From Kuschelorhynchus macadamiae (Eukaryota > Arthropoda > Insecta > Coleoptera > Curculionidae), in NCBI GenBank assembly GCA_030620095.1, contig JAUTXW010000938.1, positions 620,001 through 684,000 on the forward strand: DNA of 64,000 nt, written 5' to 3'. Below the pieces are notes generated by a model. It did no database searches. It saw only the letters and a program-made list of their open reading frames with translations, and was not told the origin of the DNA. Positions 10,733 through 21,352 of the stretch are shown one piece after another (the stretch's first letter is position 1; each line of letters starts with the position of its first letter). The position numbers and the translations under genes were made by a program.

Positions 10733-11669
10733 CCGTAAAAGGGGGCGAATAGGAACTTACGGGTAAAAAGAAACAAAACTCGGTAAAATGTTTTGAAAAT
10801 TTATCATGTCTCTTGGATTTTATCAACAAAATCGATTGAGCTGGCAAAAAGACCAGAAATGATTGTTCTTTCGGTTGGTAATATTGAAAAACCTAGTCAA
10901 CTGTCATTTCTTAAATTGTCAGCTGTCAAAAATCAGCTGTGAGAAACAAGGTTTTTTTTTTGGTTTTTTAAATCTTTGTTGGGGGAAAATAGAAAATGTA
11001 AGTATATATAATTGAAATTTGGTATATTGTTAACCCAGTTGGTCCTATTTGATAATTTGATTTTGTTTTATAAAAAATATTTGGAAATTTGGGACATCCG
11101 GTGATAATAATGTTAGTGATATTATGTAGATTTTGTAGATTATAACCACGATGATAATAATATAGGAGATAACATCGGTTGTCATATAAATATAGGAGAT
11201 CTATTAGTTAGATTCCCAGTTGTAAAAAAGAGTGCAGATATTAAAGAGAGAGTCTATATCCGAAAAGTAACATCAGTGACTAAAGATATTTTAGAAGCAA
11301 CTTTCTTGCGTAAAAAGCCAACTTCTAAAGAAAAAATGGGGGCTGTTTATATATTTTCTCAAATAGAAGATACAAGTATTTTTTCTTCTAACTAAATTAT
11401 AAAAAAACTTGTTATTTGGACTATTTATAGTTTTAGCAGCGTCGATACCACTGACTATGAAAAGACTGTTTAGTGTAAGAAATGTGTTTGTTTAGTATTT
11501 TTTTATGAAAAGAAGAGTTTATTTTCAATTTTTATAAACTATGTTTTGCAGTTTTTAAAAAAATAAAGAATTTGTATTTTGTATATGTCTTTTCCTAAAG
11601 AAAAATCTTCCAGAATCAAGAAAATGATATATTTTTTAACTTTTTCTGTTCCTTATGCCCCCTTAACGG
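10733..11669 (+). mobile_element. Pogo-like DNA transposon remnant
   Basis: The left end CCGTAAAAGGGGGCGAATAG (10733) matches the complement of the right end, CTTATGCCCCCTTAACGG (ending 11669), giving imperfect 22-24 bp inverted ends. A TA dinucleotide precedes the left end; the right flank reads TT, so the expected TA duplication is degraded on one side. Between the ends lies the C-terminal part of a pogo/Tigger-type transposase (11120-11395). At about 0.94 kb it is much shorter than an autonomous pogo element and is internally deleted. It inserted at the 3' edge of tandem-repeat copy 2. Confidence 0.6.
11120..11395 (+). pseudogene. Pogo/Tigger-like transposase, C-terminal fragment
   Basis: An open stretch of 91 codons ends at a TAA (11393-11395), with no in-frame ATG at its start. 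It reads as an acidic linker followed by IGDLLVRFPVVKK, RVYIRKVTSV, LEATFLRKKP and YIFSQIEDTSIF. This order resembles the small beta-rich C-terminal domain that follows the DDE domain in many insect pogo/Tigger-like proteins (a GD-V-VRF strand, a glycine/valine-rich strand, FLRK, then F-P-IEDIS). The DNA-binding and catalytic domains are missing. Enclosure between inverted repeats supports the assignment. The match is from family knowledge, not a search. Confidence 0.5.
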
Positions 11670-13458
11670 TTTTAATGGGAATGCAATTTAAAATAAGTAG
11701 GTGTCCCCATTATCCCCAATGCTGGGTGAATAGGAACGTTTAGGTTTTTTTTTAAATAAAATGATAATTCTTATTTTTTGAGGAAAATACCATTTTATAT
11801 ACTGAGTCTAGATGTCAAGATAGGACTTTTTATGACATTAAACCAGCAAAAAAAATCAGTCTTTTTGGAACTGCATCAAATTAGTTGAAATGTGTTCATT
11901 TTCGGTATATATTATGTATGTGTTACTAAATGACTGCAGAAGTGCAGAACAAAACTAGATTACATTTCACTTTTCTTAATAAAAGGAAATATTCATCACC
12001 CTCGTGGTAAAGGAAATTTAAGCAATTTCTTTTTAATTGAAATGATCAATTTGGGGATCAACCTCAACTATGCATAACAAGATAATTCCGAAAAGCCATG
12101 TTTCGGACACGACAAATTTCGATGAAATGCGGACTGATATCAATCCTTTTTTTTTAAATTCACTTTAAACTGTCATAATCTGCTCAGGAACAGATTACAC
12201 TTATTTAACCACAATTCCAAAAACTCTGATGTCATCCTACATGGCATAACTAAAGAAAGCATAAACGAAGTAGATCTTAAGAAATTATGTCACGGCAAAA
12301 AACCTATTATGTCGAGACAAAAACTATTAAAATGCTGCGACGTTTCATAGCCACTATAATGGGTCGACACAATGCTAAATCATTGAACGTCATTATCAAT
12401 TGTATCAGGTGAATTATACTTAATTTAAATATATTCTTATAATATGACCCTTCTAATATGATATTACAAAGCAACGTTTTACAAAAGACTTCTTTAAAGT
12501 TTTTTGTAAATGTCTTAAAATGTCTTTAAAGCAAGCCCATTTTTATTATAATTTTATTACAATTTATTATTTACATAGTAAAATGTGTAAGATGTAATTA
12601 ACAAAAAAAAGAAAGTGTTTTTTAGTTTATAAAGGCCAAGTACATAAAACTGTGTAAAACACTCGTTTCGCCGCGTGCGCCAAAACCGTGTCTTATGAAA
12701 CTAGTACTTTAGTACCCTATTAACATTCAATTTATTGTTTGGAATCGAAGTTATTTTGTGAATGTTAACTACTATATTACGCAACGATGTGGTATCAAAT
12801 GTTTATTATGCTACTAGAGTTTCGCTGATTTTTAATGACCTGTTACTTTTACTAGTCCTGCCAACGCCGGATCAAATTCGTCACGGTTTCTTCCTTTTTC
12901 CAAAACAAAATATTTCAATCACGAACCGGCGCTTCCTGTGAGAGTTTTTCGATTCTATAGTTTGGCAGTATTCTTAAAAAATAACGTTTAGATCAGTGAT
13001 TAATTGCAAACTAAACCGGCCAAAAGAGTTTTTTGGCACACCATGTTTTACCGGATTTTATTCAGGCAATTGAACCAGCTTATTGTATATTTTGATTAGT
13101 TCAAAGGTAAATCGGTTTATTCACCTCACACATATGACGAAGTCAATCTTCTTGAACAGGTCTAGCAGTGTGCAATCTGTCTGCATTCTCTATAAATATC
13201 CGTTGAGTATTTGTAAACATTTTGAAAATCTTACACTTGCCAACGCTATACATTATTCGGTACGAAATTAATGCACACGGCTAAAAAGTAAGCCACGTGG
13301 ATGCATTGAAAATCTAGGCAATTGTTAATCATCTGTTAGTGTCAGCAACGTTGCTGTTTTTGATGGAAAATTGAGTAGAAGATTTTTCCTTAAATTGGCG
13401 AGAAACAAAAGCAACGTTCTATAAAACTTCTTTGATCAAAATCGCCAAATATTTATAA
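11670..13458. other. AT-rich stretch, mostly unassigned
   Basis: GTGAATAGGAACGTTTAGG near 11726 echoes the pogo-like left terminus, so a second degraded end may lie here. Otherwise no coding segment or delimited repeat was recognised. Confidence 0.35.
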
Positions 13459-13720
13459 AGTGTGGGACACAAAAGAAAATCGGGCGGTCCTTAAAATAAA
13501 TGTTCATAGTCTTAAGCAAGCGGAAAAGTAAAATTTGTGTACGCAAATAAATTTTATGTTATTTTATTTGTTGTAATAGTTTGCCGCTTTACCTATAAAG
13601 TGCGTCAGCTAAGCGGTACGGAAAATTAATCGAGGATTTAGTAAATTTCGCACTGGTCCACTTGTAATTGGGATGTGCCTAGAGTCTCCATGCACTTGCC
13701 GCTTGAAATTTCAAGCTATT

Positions 13721-15125
13721 TCCAGTGGCGCCTACACATTTCGAGCATTCGTTTTAATTTCTATACAAATGCGTTGCGTTGGATTTGAATTATTATTTCG
13801 AAGTAACGATGGCGAGCAAAAGAGGAAAAACAATTCGAAGCGGTGCACGTGAAGTTATTGCGAGCGTTATAGAGAATATTCCAATTCAAAACCGAACAGA
13901 ACGCGCTGTATTTTACACTAGTGTTTCGGAAAGGAGTGTAAGAAAAATTCAAAGAAAACATCATGATCGCTCATGTTCAATTTCATCTTTAAAATCTCCT
14001 GGTAAAAAAAGACCCCGATTATCATACAAAGATCAAATTGACGATGGTGATTAAGTAATGCGACGAACAATAGAGGATTTTTATACCAACTTGAAGAAAG
14101 TTCCGACCTGCAAACCCCTACTTCGTGCTGTAAGGAACAAAATAGATTTTCCGTACGGATATAAAACGGCTTTTACGATCAAAGGGTTTTGTTTGGCGCA
14201 AGTGCCAAAATAAACGAAAATTGCTCATTGAGAGACCAAATATTTTTCACTGGCGGGTGAAATATCTATCAACTGTAAGGCAATATAGGCAAGAAGGACG
14301 CAATATTGTGTATCTAGACGAAACCTGGGTAGATAATGATATGACAGTGAACAAATGCTGACAAAGTGAAAGTGTAACAGGTGTTGTTTAGGGAATCCGC
14401 TCTAGTAGTCGCTTTATTATAATTCATGCTGGTTCAGAAGCCGGATTTGTTCCAGGTGCTGCTTCAGTTTTTCGCTCGAGACTAACAACGGAAGACTATC
14501 ATGGACAGATGAATAGAGATAATTTTGAAAAGTGGTTGCTCGAGAAGCTTCTACCTAACATTCCTTCCAAATCAGTCGTGGTAATGGATAATCCGTCTTA
14601 TCATTCTCACGTAGAAGATAAAGTGCCAACTAAATACTCTACAAAAGTTCATATGATATCGTGGCTTAAATCGAACAACCTTGTATGTGATCCAAGATGT
14701 CTAGAGAAAAAAAGTATAAAATTGACGGTCTTTTACGTAACTTCGGTCATACACCTTTAAGGCTGCCTCCATACATGTGCGACCTCAACCCTATTGAACT
14801 TGCATTCGCAGGATTAAAAAAATACATTCGAGAGCGCAACACCGGTGAACTTTCAATTAAAGATTTAAATAAAATAACATTAGAAGCGATTGACTCAATA
14901 TCGTGTGAAAATTGGAAATCGTAAGTTAAACATGTTCGTTCTATTGAAGATAAATACTGGGAAGTAGATGGCAAAATTGAAACGGTTATTTTTGAATTAG
15001 TTATCACACTGGGATCTTCAAGTAGTGACGATGAAACCTCATCATTTTCGAACCAATAGAATCACAGCCGTCATCCTCAAAAATGGCTTAGTTTGTTTTT
15101 TCATATATTTTGACGGCCCCTGTAT
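13721..15125. mobile_element. Possible inner transposon ends around the transposase
   Basis: CAGTGGCGCCTACACATTT near 13723 and the complement of the segment ending near 15122 (CAGGGGCCGTCAAAATAT) are loosely alike. TA sits just outside the right end. They lie about 85 bp before the start codon and 65 bp after the end of the transposase, the compact layout usual for IS630/Tc1 elements. The match is imperfect. Confidence 0.35.
13809..15057 (+). pseudogene. IS630/Tc1-like DDE transposase pseudogene
   Basis: The likely start is the ATG at 13809 (MASKRGKT). An N-terminal helix-turn-helix-like part (about 80 codons) runs to a stop at 14052. The same protein then continues in shifted frames: TIEDFYTNLKKVPTC, then NIVYLDETWVDND near 14310 (first catalytic Asp), IIHAGSEAGFVPGA near 14425, VVVMDNPSYHS near 14575 (second Asp), and LPPYMCDLNPIELAFAGLKK near 14765 (third acidic residue in NPIE). 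It ends near 15057. This is the DDE_3-type layout of IS630-related insect transposases, which cut and paste at TA. Roughly 68 residues separate the second Asp from the Glu, more than the 34-37 of classical mariner/Tc1. At least two frameshifts and several stops disable it. Confidence 0.75.
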
Positions 15126-15452
15126 AAAGTAATATGACAAACGGAGACAGACGGCCACTTTTGGCATACCCGAGTAGTCCAAAGTCGAACTACAAATTAC
15201 GATTAAAATTAAAATTTTGATAAATCTCGTTCACTTGATCTGATGCTGGCTGCCCTTGTAAAATCTGGACTTGTAAATCGTGTATCACTATACTGGGTGG
15301 TCCAATAACAGTGCACGTAGGCAGTAGCCCGGGAACCGTTAATGACAGAACTTAAGAAAAAATATATTTATAGGTAAATCGATCAAGAAAAATCAACATT
15401 AAATCATTTTAAAATTCGAAAGTTCGCCGTTTTTGTAACACAGAGATATAGA

Positions 15453-15657
15453 AGTGCGGTACACGAAAGAAAACAGACAAATATAGATAAAGGTTCATTA
15501 AGCAAAGTTACATTTTTTAATTATCTGAAGTGCGTATAGTCAAAACGGAGTGCCGTATTATTTAACGAACGGCGGGACACCACTGGTTAAAAGAGATTTC
15601 TTGACCGACCTTCCTAAACCGATTGACTCCGCCCGGTTTTCTTTCGTGTCCCGCACT
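15453..15657. repeat. MITE-like unit sharing the 29-bp terminus
   Basis: AGTGCGGTACACGAAAGAAA at 15453 and the complement of 15629-15657 (AGTGCGGGACACGAAAGAAA) form inverted ends of a 205-bp unit. It shares its right end with the larger element starting at 13459. No coding capacity is seen. Confidence 0.5.
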
Positions 15658-16585
15658 TATTTATAACCAGAAGATGCAGTCCTATAGTATATTATACAAA
15701 GAGAGTTATTTTCCTAATAAGCGTAATTACCGAAATACTATTAACTTTGGAAATCCCAAAAGATAATATAACAATTAAAATGTTTTTCAACATTAAAATC
15801 AATCCTTGTAGGTAGGTCGGTGTCAAAATATATTGAATCACTTTGTACACTGCTGTACAGAGTATCCTATTTTCGGCACTTTTGCGGGGTATCTCCCTTA
15901 TTTTTAAAGATAGAGGGTTGCGGTTTTCGCGACATTGAGTCACTTTTTTGTAAAATGTTTTGTAAAGACGGCGCCAGCAGAATTTTCATAGCCATTTTGG
16001 TTTTTGAGACGTAAGTTTAGAAAATGTTGCATTTTCATGCACCCATCGTTTCCCAGCTATCTGATAACCTATCAAAAAGGCGAAAACTGTCTCTTATATG
16101 ACTTTTTCTGTAGAATTTAGTGCGGCTTTCAGAATAAGTATACGGGGTCAGGTCAAAAGTTATCGGACCCTACTTTATTTTTTTTAATGGGACACCCTGT
16201 ATATTATTCTTTATATTTATTAGGAATAATGTGGGCTTTCCAAAAATATATAATGTATGCAGATGTTTTGGAATACAAGCTCAAAATTCAAGATTTTCTA
16301 AATTTTTTTTGTGTCCGATTAGTAGGTAGTAGGCTATGCCTAAAATGTATTAAAAACAAAATTCATGTAAGTAATTAATGTATTAAAAATAAAAAAAAGA
16401 CATAATACTTTCAAACTTAATTCAAAAGATCTTTTATTCTCAACTCTTAATTATTTATTACAGCATTTTAACTTACTTATAATATATTTGAATTTTACTC
16501 AAAACAAAACAATAATTACCTATCTTACTTAAAACTTAAGTTTCAAAGGTGAGAATTATAGGCGTTCTTTGCAAATTTCGGAAAG

Positions 16586-17130
16586 TTAAATCAATTTCTC
16601 CGCTACACACTGATATTCTGTTTTATATATTTTATTTTGCATGAAACGCCATAAGAAAAAATCTAAAATAGAAAGATCCGGAGATCGAAGGGGGCCATCC
16701 TATAGATCCGTGGGTACCAATCCATCTTCCTCAAAGATTTCTAGGTACCGACGCGCTGTGGGACCTCCTTAAAAAATTCTGTAGACTATGCGTATTCCAA
16801 AAATGAAACACGAGACCTCAACACTAAAGCGTCCTTGTTGTGCCCTCTCAAAAATTAAAGGGTTTTTTTTTCTTACATTATTGCGATTGAAAATCCCCGC
16901 ACTTGAAAAATAAGATTAATCGGCCCAGATAACGATTTGTTAATAAGGATTTGTTGTAAATATCATTTGTAAAACAACATTCGACCCTCGGCATTGCGGG
17001 GGTGTAAATGTTGAACTATGTGGAATTTATATGGGTCATATTTATATTTTTGCAAATTTCTTTGAGCATCAGACTTGGATACACCAATTGCTTTCCCTAT
17101 TTGCAAGAAGATGAAGGCGTCGCCTCTTCA
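16586..17130 (-). pseudogene. Mariner-like transposase remnant
   Basis: Reading down the minus strand gives IGKAIGVSKSDAQRNLQKY (helix-turn-helix), then VQHLHPRNAEGRMLFYK. After a frameshift comes WAD-SYFSSAGIFNRNN, corresponding to the first catalytic Asp region, with the residue after Asp now a stop. Then follow GRFSVEVSCFIFGIR, ARRYLEIFEEDG and RSPDLSILDFFLWRFMQNK near 16680 (the family's SPDL-PLDFFLWG block with the third catalytic position). It ends at the stop at 16586. The segment holding the second catalytic Asp (the QQDGAP region) is deleted between LEIFEE and the SPDL block. Order and spacing fit the insect mariner-like family whose N-terminus appears at 4886. Several stops make it dead. 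Confidence 0.7.
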
Positions 17131-17335
17131 TAACCTGAGATACAGGGGTGTACTGATGAAAAGTGGATCACACAGTATGTATGTAATTTATATATGTACA
17201 TGGACATCGGCTTCGGCCAAAAAAATCGCCTTTAGGCTGACTATTTATAATTTCTTGTTAAAGTTACTTCAGTGGGTTAAATTCGGTCAAAAAAACAGTT
17301 CTAAATAACAACTAATTTAATAAAAATGTTTATAG

Positions 17336-17481
17336 GAAGGATTGTTTCTAGTCATCGTGCCATAACTAATTTGCCCGGCCTTGCCGTGTATGGATCCACC
17401 AAAGCCGCTCTTAGTTCCTGGAGCGGTGGATTAAGAGTTGAAATGGCTAAATATGGAGTACAGGTCCTTACTTTTATACCG
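17336..17481 (+). CDS. Short-chain dehydrogenase/reductase exon (isolated)
   Basis: A 146-bp exon-like block reads RIVSSHRAITNLPGLAVYG, then STKAALSSWSGGLRVEMAKY, then GVQVLTFIP. This is the active-site region of a classical short-chain dehydrogenase: a serine pair, then Tyr-x-x-x-Lys (YGSTK). It most resembles insect 17-beta-hydroxysteroid- or hydroxybutyrate-dehydrogenase-like enzymes, which are NAD(P)-dependent oxidoreductases. It is bounded by an acceptor (TTTATAG, AG at 17334-17335) and a donor-like GTTAAG at 17482. The Asn-plus-hydrophobic pair normally found before the serines (IVN-SS) is missing. No Gly-rich cofactor exon or other exon is visible nearby, and the block lies inside the 16141-18002 transposon. 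It is either a captured or pseudogene exon, or a real exon with repeats on both sides. Confidence 0.65.
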
Positions 17482-18227
17482 GTTAAGATGTCCTTACATT
17501 TTTCTTATATCTTTAATAGGCATAATCCAAAGTTTTATTTAAAACCGTTAAAATAGCTTACTTCTTATGGTGATGATAATTTTGGTGTAGTTAAGCGTCT
17601 ACGATCCTGTGTTTAATACTAAGGGCCTGAAGATAATGAATGTTGCGAATATTTAGTTTTTTTCAAAAGTTTACATGCAACCAAAGGCAATACAATATGT
17701 AGCTGATAGACCGTATAGCGAGACATCCCTCCGAAAAGTTTCGTAGACGTAACGTAATCCGTTTGGTTGTTTTCGAGAATAGATTTTTTCCACATAGTTT
17801 AAGTTTTTCATGTTACAGCGTGACACTCGGAATGTTTTATTTCTTTTCTCTCTATGTCTTGTTTGATGTATGCTTTACAACGGGGCTGGATAAATGATCC
17901 GTGTTCTACTAAATTTAATTTAAGCTGGATATCTAGTATGATCAAAATTTTTAAATTAAAAAAATAAAGTAGGGTCCGATAATTTTTTGACCTGACCCCG
18001 TATACTTATTTTGAAAGCGGCACTGAATTATACGGAAAGAAACATACATATAAGGAAAGGTTTACGCCTTTTTGAGTTATCAAATAGCTGGGATACGAGG
18101 GGTGCCTGAAAATGCAACATTTTCAAAAACGCCCTGTATCTCAAAAATCAAAAGGGCTAAACCTCTATCTTTAAAAATAAGGGAGATACCCCGCAAAAGA
18201 GGTATATACATAGCACGGTGAAAAAAA

Positions 18228-18401
18228 AACATTTTTTTATATATTTAAAGACAACATGTATTTTCAATTTTTTAAGGTGAGGATTATGTTTAAAATTAAA
18301 AAAAATAACAAACACTTGTTTTAAACTTTGATATTATAATTATTTTTATTATTACCTTGATGTATTCACTGTATAACTATGTTTTAGCAAAACACGTTTT
18401 A
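18228..18401. other. AT-rich spacer
   Basis: Nothing was recognised. Confidence 0.3.
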
Positions 18402-18545
18402 GTTTTAAACAGTTTAAAATAAGTAATGATGATCTTTAGAATACTTGTTTTTAATCAAAATGTTTAAAGCGAAACTGTTTAAAACAAATAATGGTGTTTT
18501 AAGTATATTTAAAACACTTGTTTCCAATCAAAATGTTTAAAATAT
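18402..18545 (+). repeat. Two-copy imperfect tandem repeat
   Basis: Two units of about 70 bp run head to tail. Each starts AAAC(A/T)GTTTAAAA, passes through AATAATG/AGTAATG, and ends with TTGTTT--AATCAAAATGTTTAAA (near 18448 and 18518). Confidence 0.55.
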
Positions 18546-21184
18546 TACATTCCTGATACTAACACGAGATTTTAAGACTTTTCGATTACTCCACTTGACA
18601 TTGGAATAAGTTTGTAATGGTCTCTTCTCTTTTCTAAATCACGGTCTTTTGCAAATTCTTGAATTCAAATTGGTTTCGGAACTGCCATAATACATAAATC
18701 TTAACGGTCACGTTTACGGTAACTCGTAAAAATGAACGTAAATTTCAACATTAGATGCTTTTATTCTGGTTCTGAAAAGCTATAAAAGAGTAAAAACAAA
18801 AGGAAATAGAAAGTCTACAGTTAATACGTTTATCGAAAGTGCACGTACGGTTACTGCCATATCAATCGTATTGTTTTAGTATGGCTCTAGGATGAGTTTT
18901 TAAAGCTATAATTTTGCTACAGAATCTAATAAAAAAAGTTATTAATTATGAACTGAATTTACATAAAATGAATTATTGTCCACAATTTCACTAAAAATGT
19001 AATATAAACTGCTGGGCGTAATGTTTCCCATAAACGACTAGGCAATACTAGGCATATTATGATGCGATGTTTCTTTAAACGAATTGGCGAATTAACCATT
19101 TTCGAATAAAGTTTACTATGGTAAATAGACTTACATACCAGATGTAAAATAAGAGCCTGTGAATTTGTGAAAATAGCATCTTTTCCAAAAATGTACAAAA
19201 ACAAATTTTATTTTTACTTACGATATTAGAGCAGACCTTTGCAGTTGTAGTAGTCCATCTAGCTTGACATTTTTTCAGCAGGGTATCATTCTTCTTGATA
19301 TTGAAAAGTTGATTTTACATTAGTATGTGCCATGCGGAAGTTAATATTAATTCGAGTAAAAGAAATATGGACAGAATGACCATATTTTGTAATTTTAAAT
19401 TTTAGTGGTCTAATATTGCCTTATAAATTACTCAGATTAAGAGCATTTCCTAGTTTTTCCATCCTTAAGAAGAGTTAAGTATTAAAATTTAAAAATATGT
19501 CATAATATCAAATAATTTGATATGATGGCATTGGCTTAAAAATTTGATAACACAACTAAAATATTACCAAAAAATAAAATTTTTATGTTAAATAAATGTT
19601 ATTTATAATTTATTTGCGGATTCTCATGTCATGTAAGTCACTCATGTCTATACGAAAACTTTTTCTCTTTATTGTTTTAATTTTTTTAACTTCTAATTTC
19701 TCAACCTGGAGTTAACTGATAATGTCAATTTTTTGAGTCTTCATATATATTTTATGAGTTTCAATTTTTCTTTCCATTCCTTTGGGGAAAGGCAGTGTTC
19801 CTCCCAGATCACCTATTCTCGTAGCCCGTATCCCCAGAAACACCATTAGTTTTTTGAATGGATATAGGAGATGGTTACAGGTTATCATAAAGTGACTTCT
19901 TATATCTTCTTTGTTATAATAACTTCATTAAAGCAAAATAGAACCTTTTTAAAACATACTGTTAAGAAAGTTGTTATAGCCTATTTTAAAGCCATCATAA
20001 AACCGAATGGAAAGTCCGTTGTAAAGAACTAATAAAGCTTTCCTAAACCATACTTATAAACTTATTAAATCGTACAGGTTATATCGAAAGTTTTATAACT
20101 CCAGTTTATGTATTTGCTTAAATCAATTTACAGTTGGATTACAATTGCGTGGTGGTGGTGTTGGGTTTAAAGATATGTGTTAAAATTCCAGTTGTGCCTT
20201 AATTATGGATATAATCCAAGGTGTTGTCGTACTAGGGAATAGAAAATCAATGTAATTATATAAAAATGGTTGTCAAGTTTATAAGCAATGCTGGAGTTAA
20301 CATAAACACGAAGAGTACATTTCAAAACAAAACAAAAAAATATATATGCGTTTTTTTACATAGAAAATTAGATAATATGATAAATATTATATTAGAAGCA
20401 AAATTTTAATATAGAATTAATTTTTTAAATGCACAATTTTTTAAAAATATTACTCCCAGCAACAAACAAAATGGTGGAAGTATCTTAAAATTATTATGCT
20501 TTTCGCAAGTTATAGTTAAAATAATAGAATTATTTTAATTTTGTAGCATTTCTATGACAAGTTTAAATTCATTCAGTTTTAACAGTGTTTTAAAAAAGTA
20601 AAAAAAGCCAAAATGCTGTAAAACTGCTTAAACCCTGGCTTATTTATCAAAAACAATTAAAAGAAGATGCAAATATTTAACTTCAAACCTATCTGTCAGT
20701 GTCGATGCCATTAAATTTGTCATTTATTTTTGGAGCTCTTATAGGTTTTTAGTTGATCTAAGTTCATTTTAAGAGAAATTTCTGTATGCACTTTAAACAA
20801 TTGTCAATTCTCTAGAGGCACAATTTTAACCTATAGCACCAATATTGTCTATTACTAATATCTTACAATATAAAATTTCGAGGAGTACACAGAAAGGTTC
20901 TAGAATTATTAAAAGGAAGCATGTTGTTTATTTGGTTATTTATGTTTGTCATAAAGTTTTTTTATAGAAAATATTTGATCAACAGAATTTGTACATATTT
21001 AAACCCACCAGTATTATAACTATTGTTGATCCTGCCAAATATTCTAACCTTATGGCGCGGCGTTCCTGACTGGAGGTCAAATCTGACATCGCTATTAGAT
21101 TCAGTCCATATTAGTTAATTTATAATTTTTACGTTATGCCCGTATAAACCAAGTTTTTAATAAAATCTGGTTTATCAGTTTTTT
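18546..21184. other. AT-rich stretch without recognised genes
   Basis: Over 2.6 kb, no coding motif, tRNA or delimited repeat was recognised. An 81-codon minus-strand frame at 18959-19204 has no family resemblance. Confidence 0.4.
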
Positions 21185-21257
21185 TATAGAAATATTTGCC
21201 CGCATCTCTTGATCTTTAGCCCATTGATCTAACCAATTGCGCTATCGTACCACTGAT
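21185..21257 (-). repeat. tRNA-like SINE head, inverted copy
   Basis: The minus strand reads GGTACGATAGCGCAATTGG, TTAGATCAATGGGCTAAAGA, then GATGCGGG, after which the T-arm is deleted and CAAATATTTCT follows. It matches the plus-strand copy starting at 21278 through the A-box region and the anticodon-arm equivalent. Confidence 0.55.
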
Positions 21258-21277
21258 AAGCAATTCGTTAATAGGAT

Positions 21278-21352
21278 GAGCAATAGTTATGATATTGGTT
21301 AGAACAATGGGCTAGACATCCAGAGGTGCGGGTTCGATCCCCGCTCGTATCA
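21278..21352 (+). repeat. tRNA-derived SINE head or tRNA pseudogene
   Basis: The sequence contains an A-box-like TTGGTTAGAACAATGG and an anticodon-arm equivalent (TGGG, loop CTAGACA, TCCA). It also has a perfect T-arm, GCGGG-TTCGATC-CCCGC, whose loop holds the GGTTCGATCC B-box. TCGTATC then pairs with the 5' end of the complementary copy's consensus (GGTACGA). About seven bases of the D-stem are missing, so this is not a functional tRNA. The downstream CAAATATTTCT is shared with the inverted copy, as expected of a SINE family. Confidence 0.6.

Larger units (their letters stand above)
13459..15657. mobile_element. DNA element bounded by 29-bp inverted repeats
   Basis: The left end at 13459-13487 (AGTGTGGGACAC then AAAGAAAA then CGGGCGG) and the right end at 15629-15657 (complement AGTGCGGGACAC, GAAAGAAAA, CCGGGCGG) match at all but three or four of 29 positions. 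TA flanks the right end and AA the left. The enclosed 2.1 kb holds an IS630-like transposase pseudogene with its own possible ends (13721-15125). A third copy of the terminal motif at 15453 makes the last 205 bp look like a separate small element. Nesting of two families is the best reading. Confidence 0.6.
16141..18002. mobile_element. TA-flanked DNA transposon with captured exon
   Basis: The inner parts of the palindrome arms form about 47-bp terminal inverted repeats starting TACGGGGTCAGGTCAAAA, left at 16141 and right ending 18002. Removing the interior would leave AATAAGTA joined to TACTTATT, a perfect palindrome. The transposon may therefore have inserted at the centre of an older palindromic MITE; alternatively the whole 2.4 kb is one element with very long ends. 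GGACACCCTGTATATTATTC just inside the left end recurs near 48222 in another foldback. The interior holds a minus-strand transposase remnant and a plus-strand host-like exon. Confidence 0.6.
15840..18227. repeat. Large palindrome with about 270-350 bp arms
   Basis: The left arm (about 15840-16187) and right arm (about 17957-18227) are reverse complements. Shared blocks include TTTGCGGGGTATCTCCCTTA, TTTAAAGATAGAGG, AAAATGTTGCATTTTCA, AATAAGTATACGGGGTCAGG and TATCGGACCCTACTTTATTT. The left arm carries an extra insert of roughly 60 bp. The arms enclose the mariner-like remnant and the dehydrogenase exon. Confidence 0.85.

Noticed and set aside
18959..19204. 81-codon minus-strand frame
   Set aside because: No recognisable motif or splice context; the length is within chance for the window.
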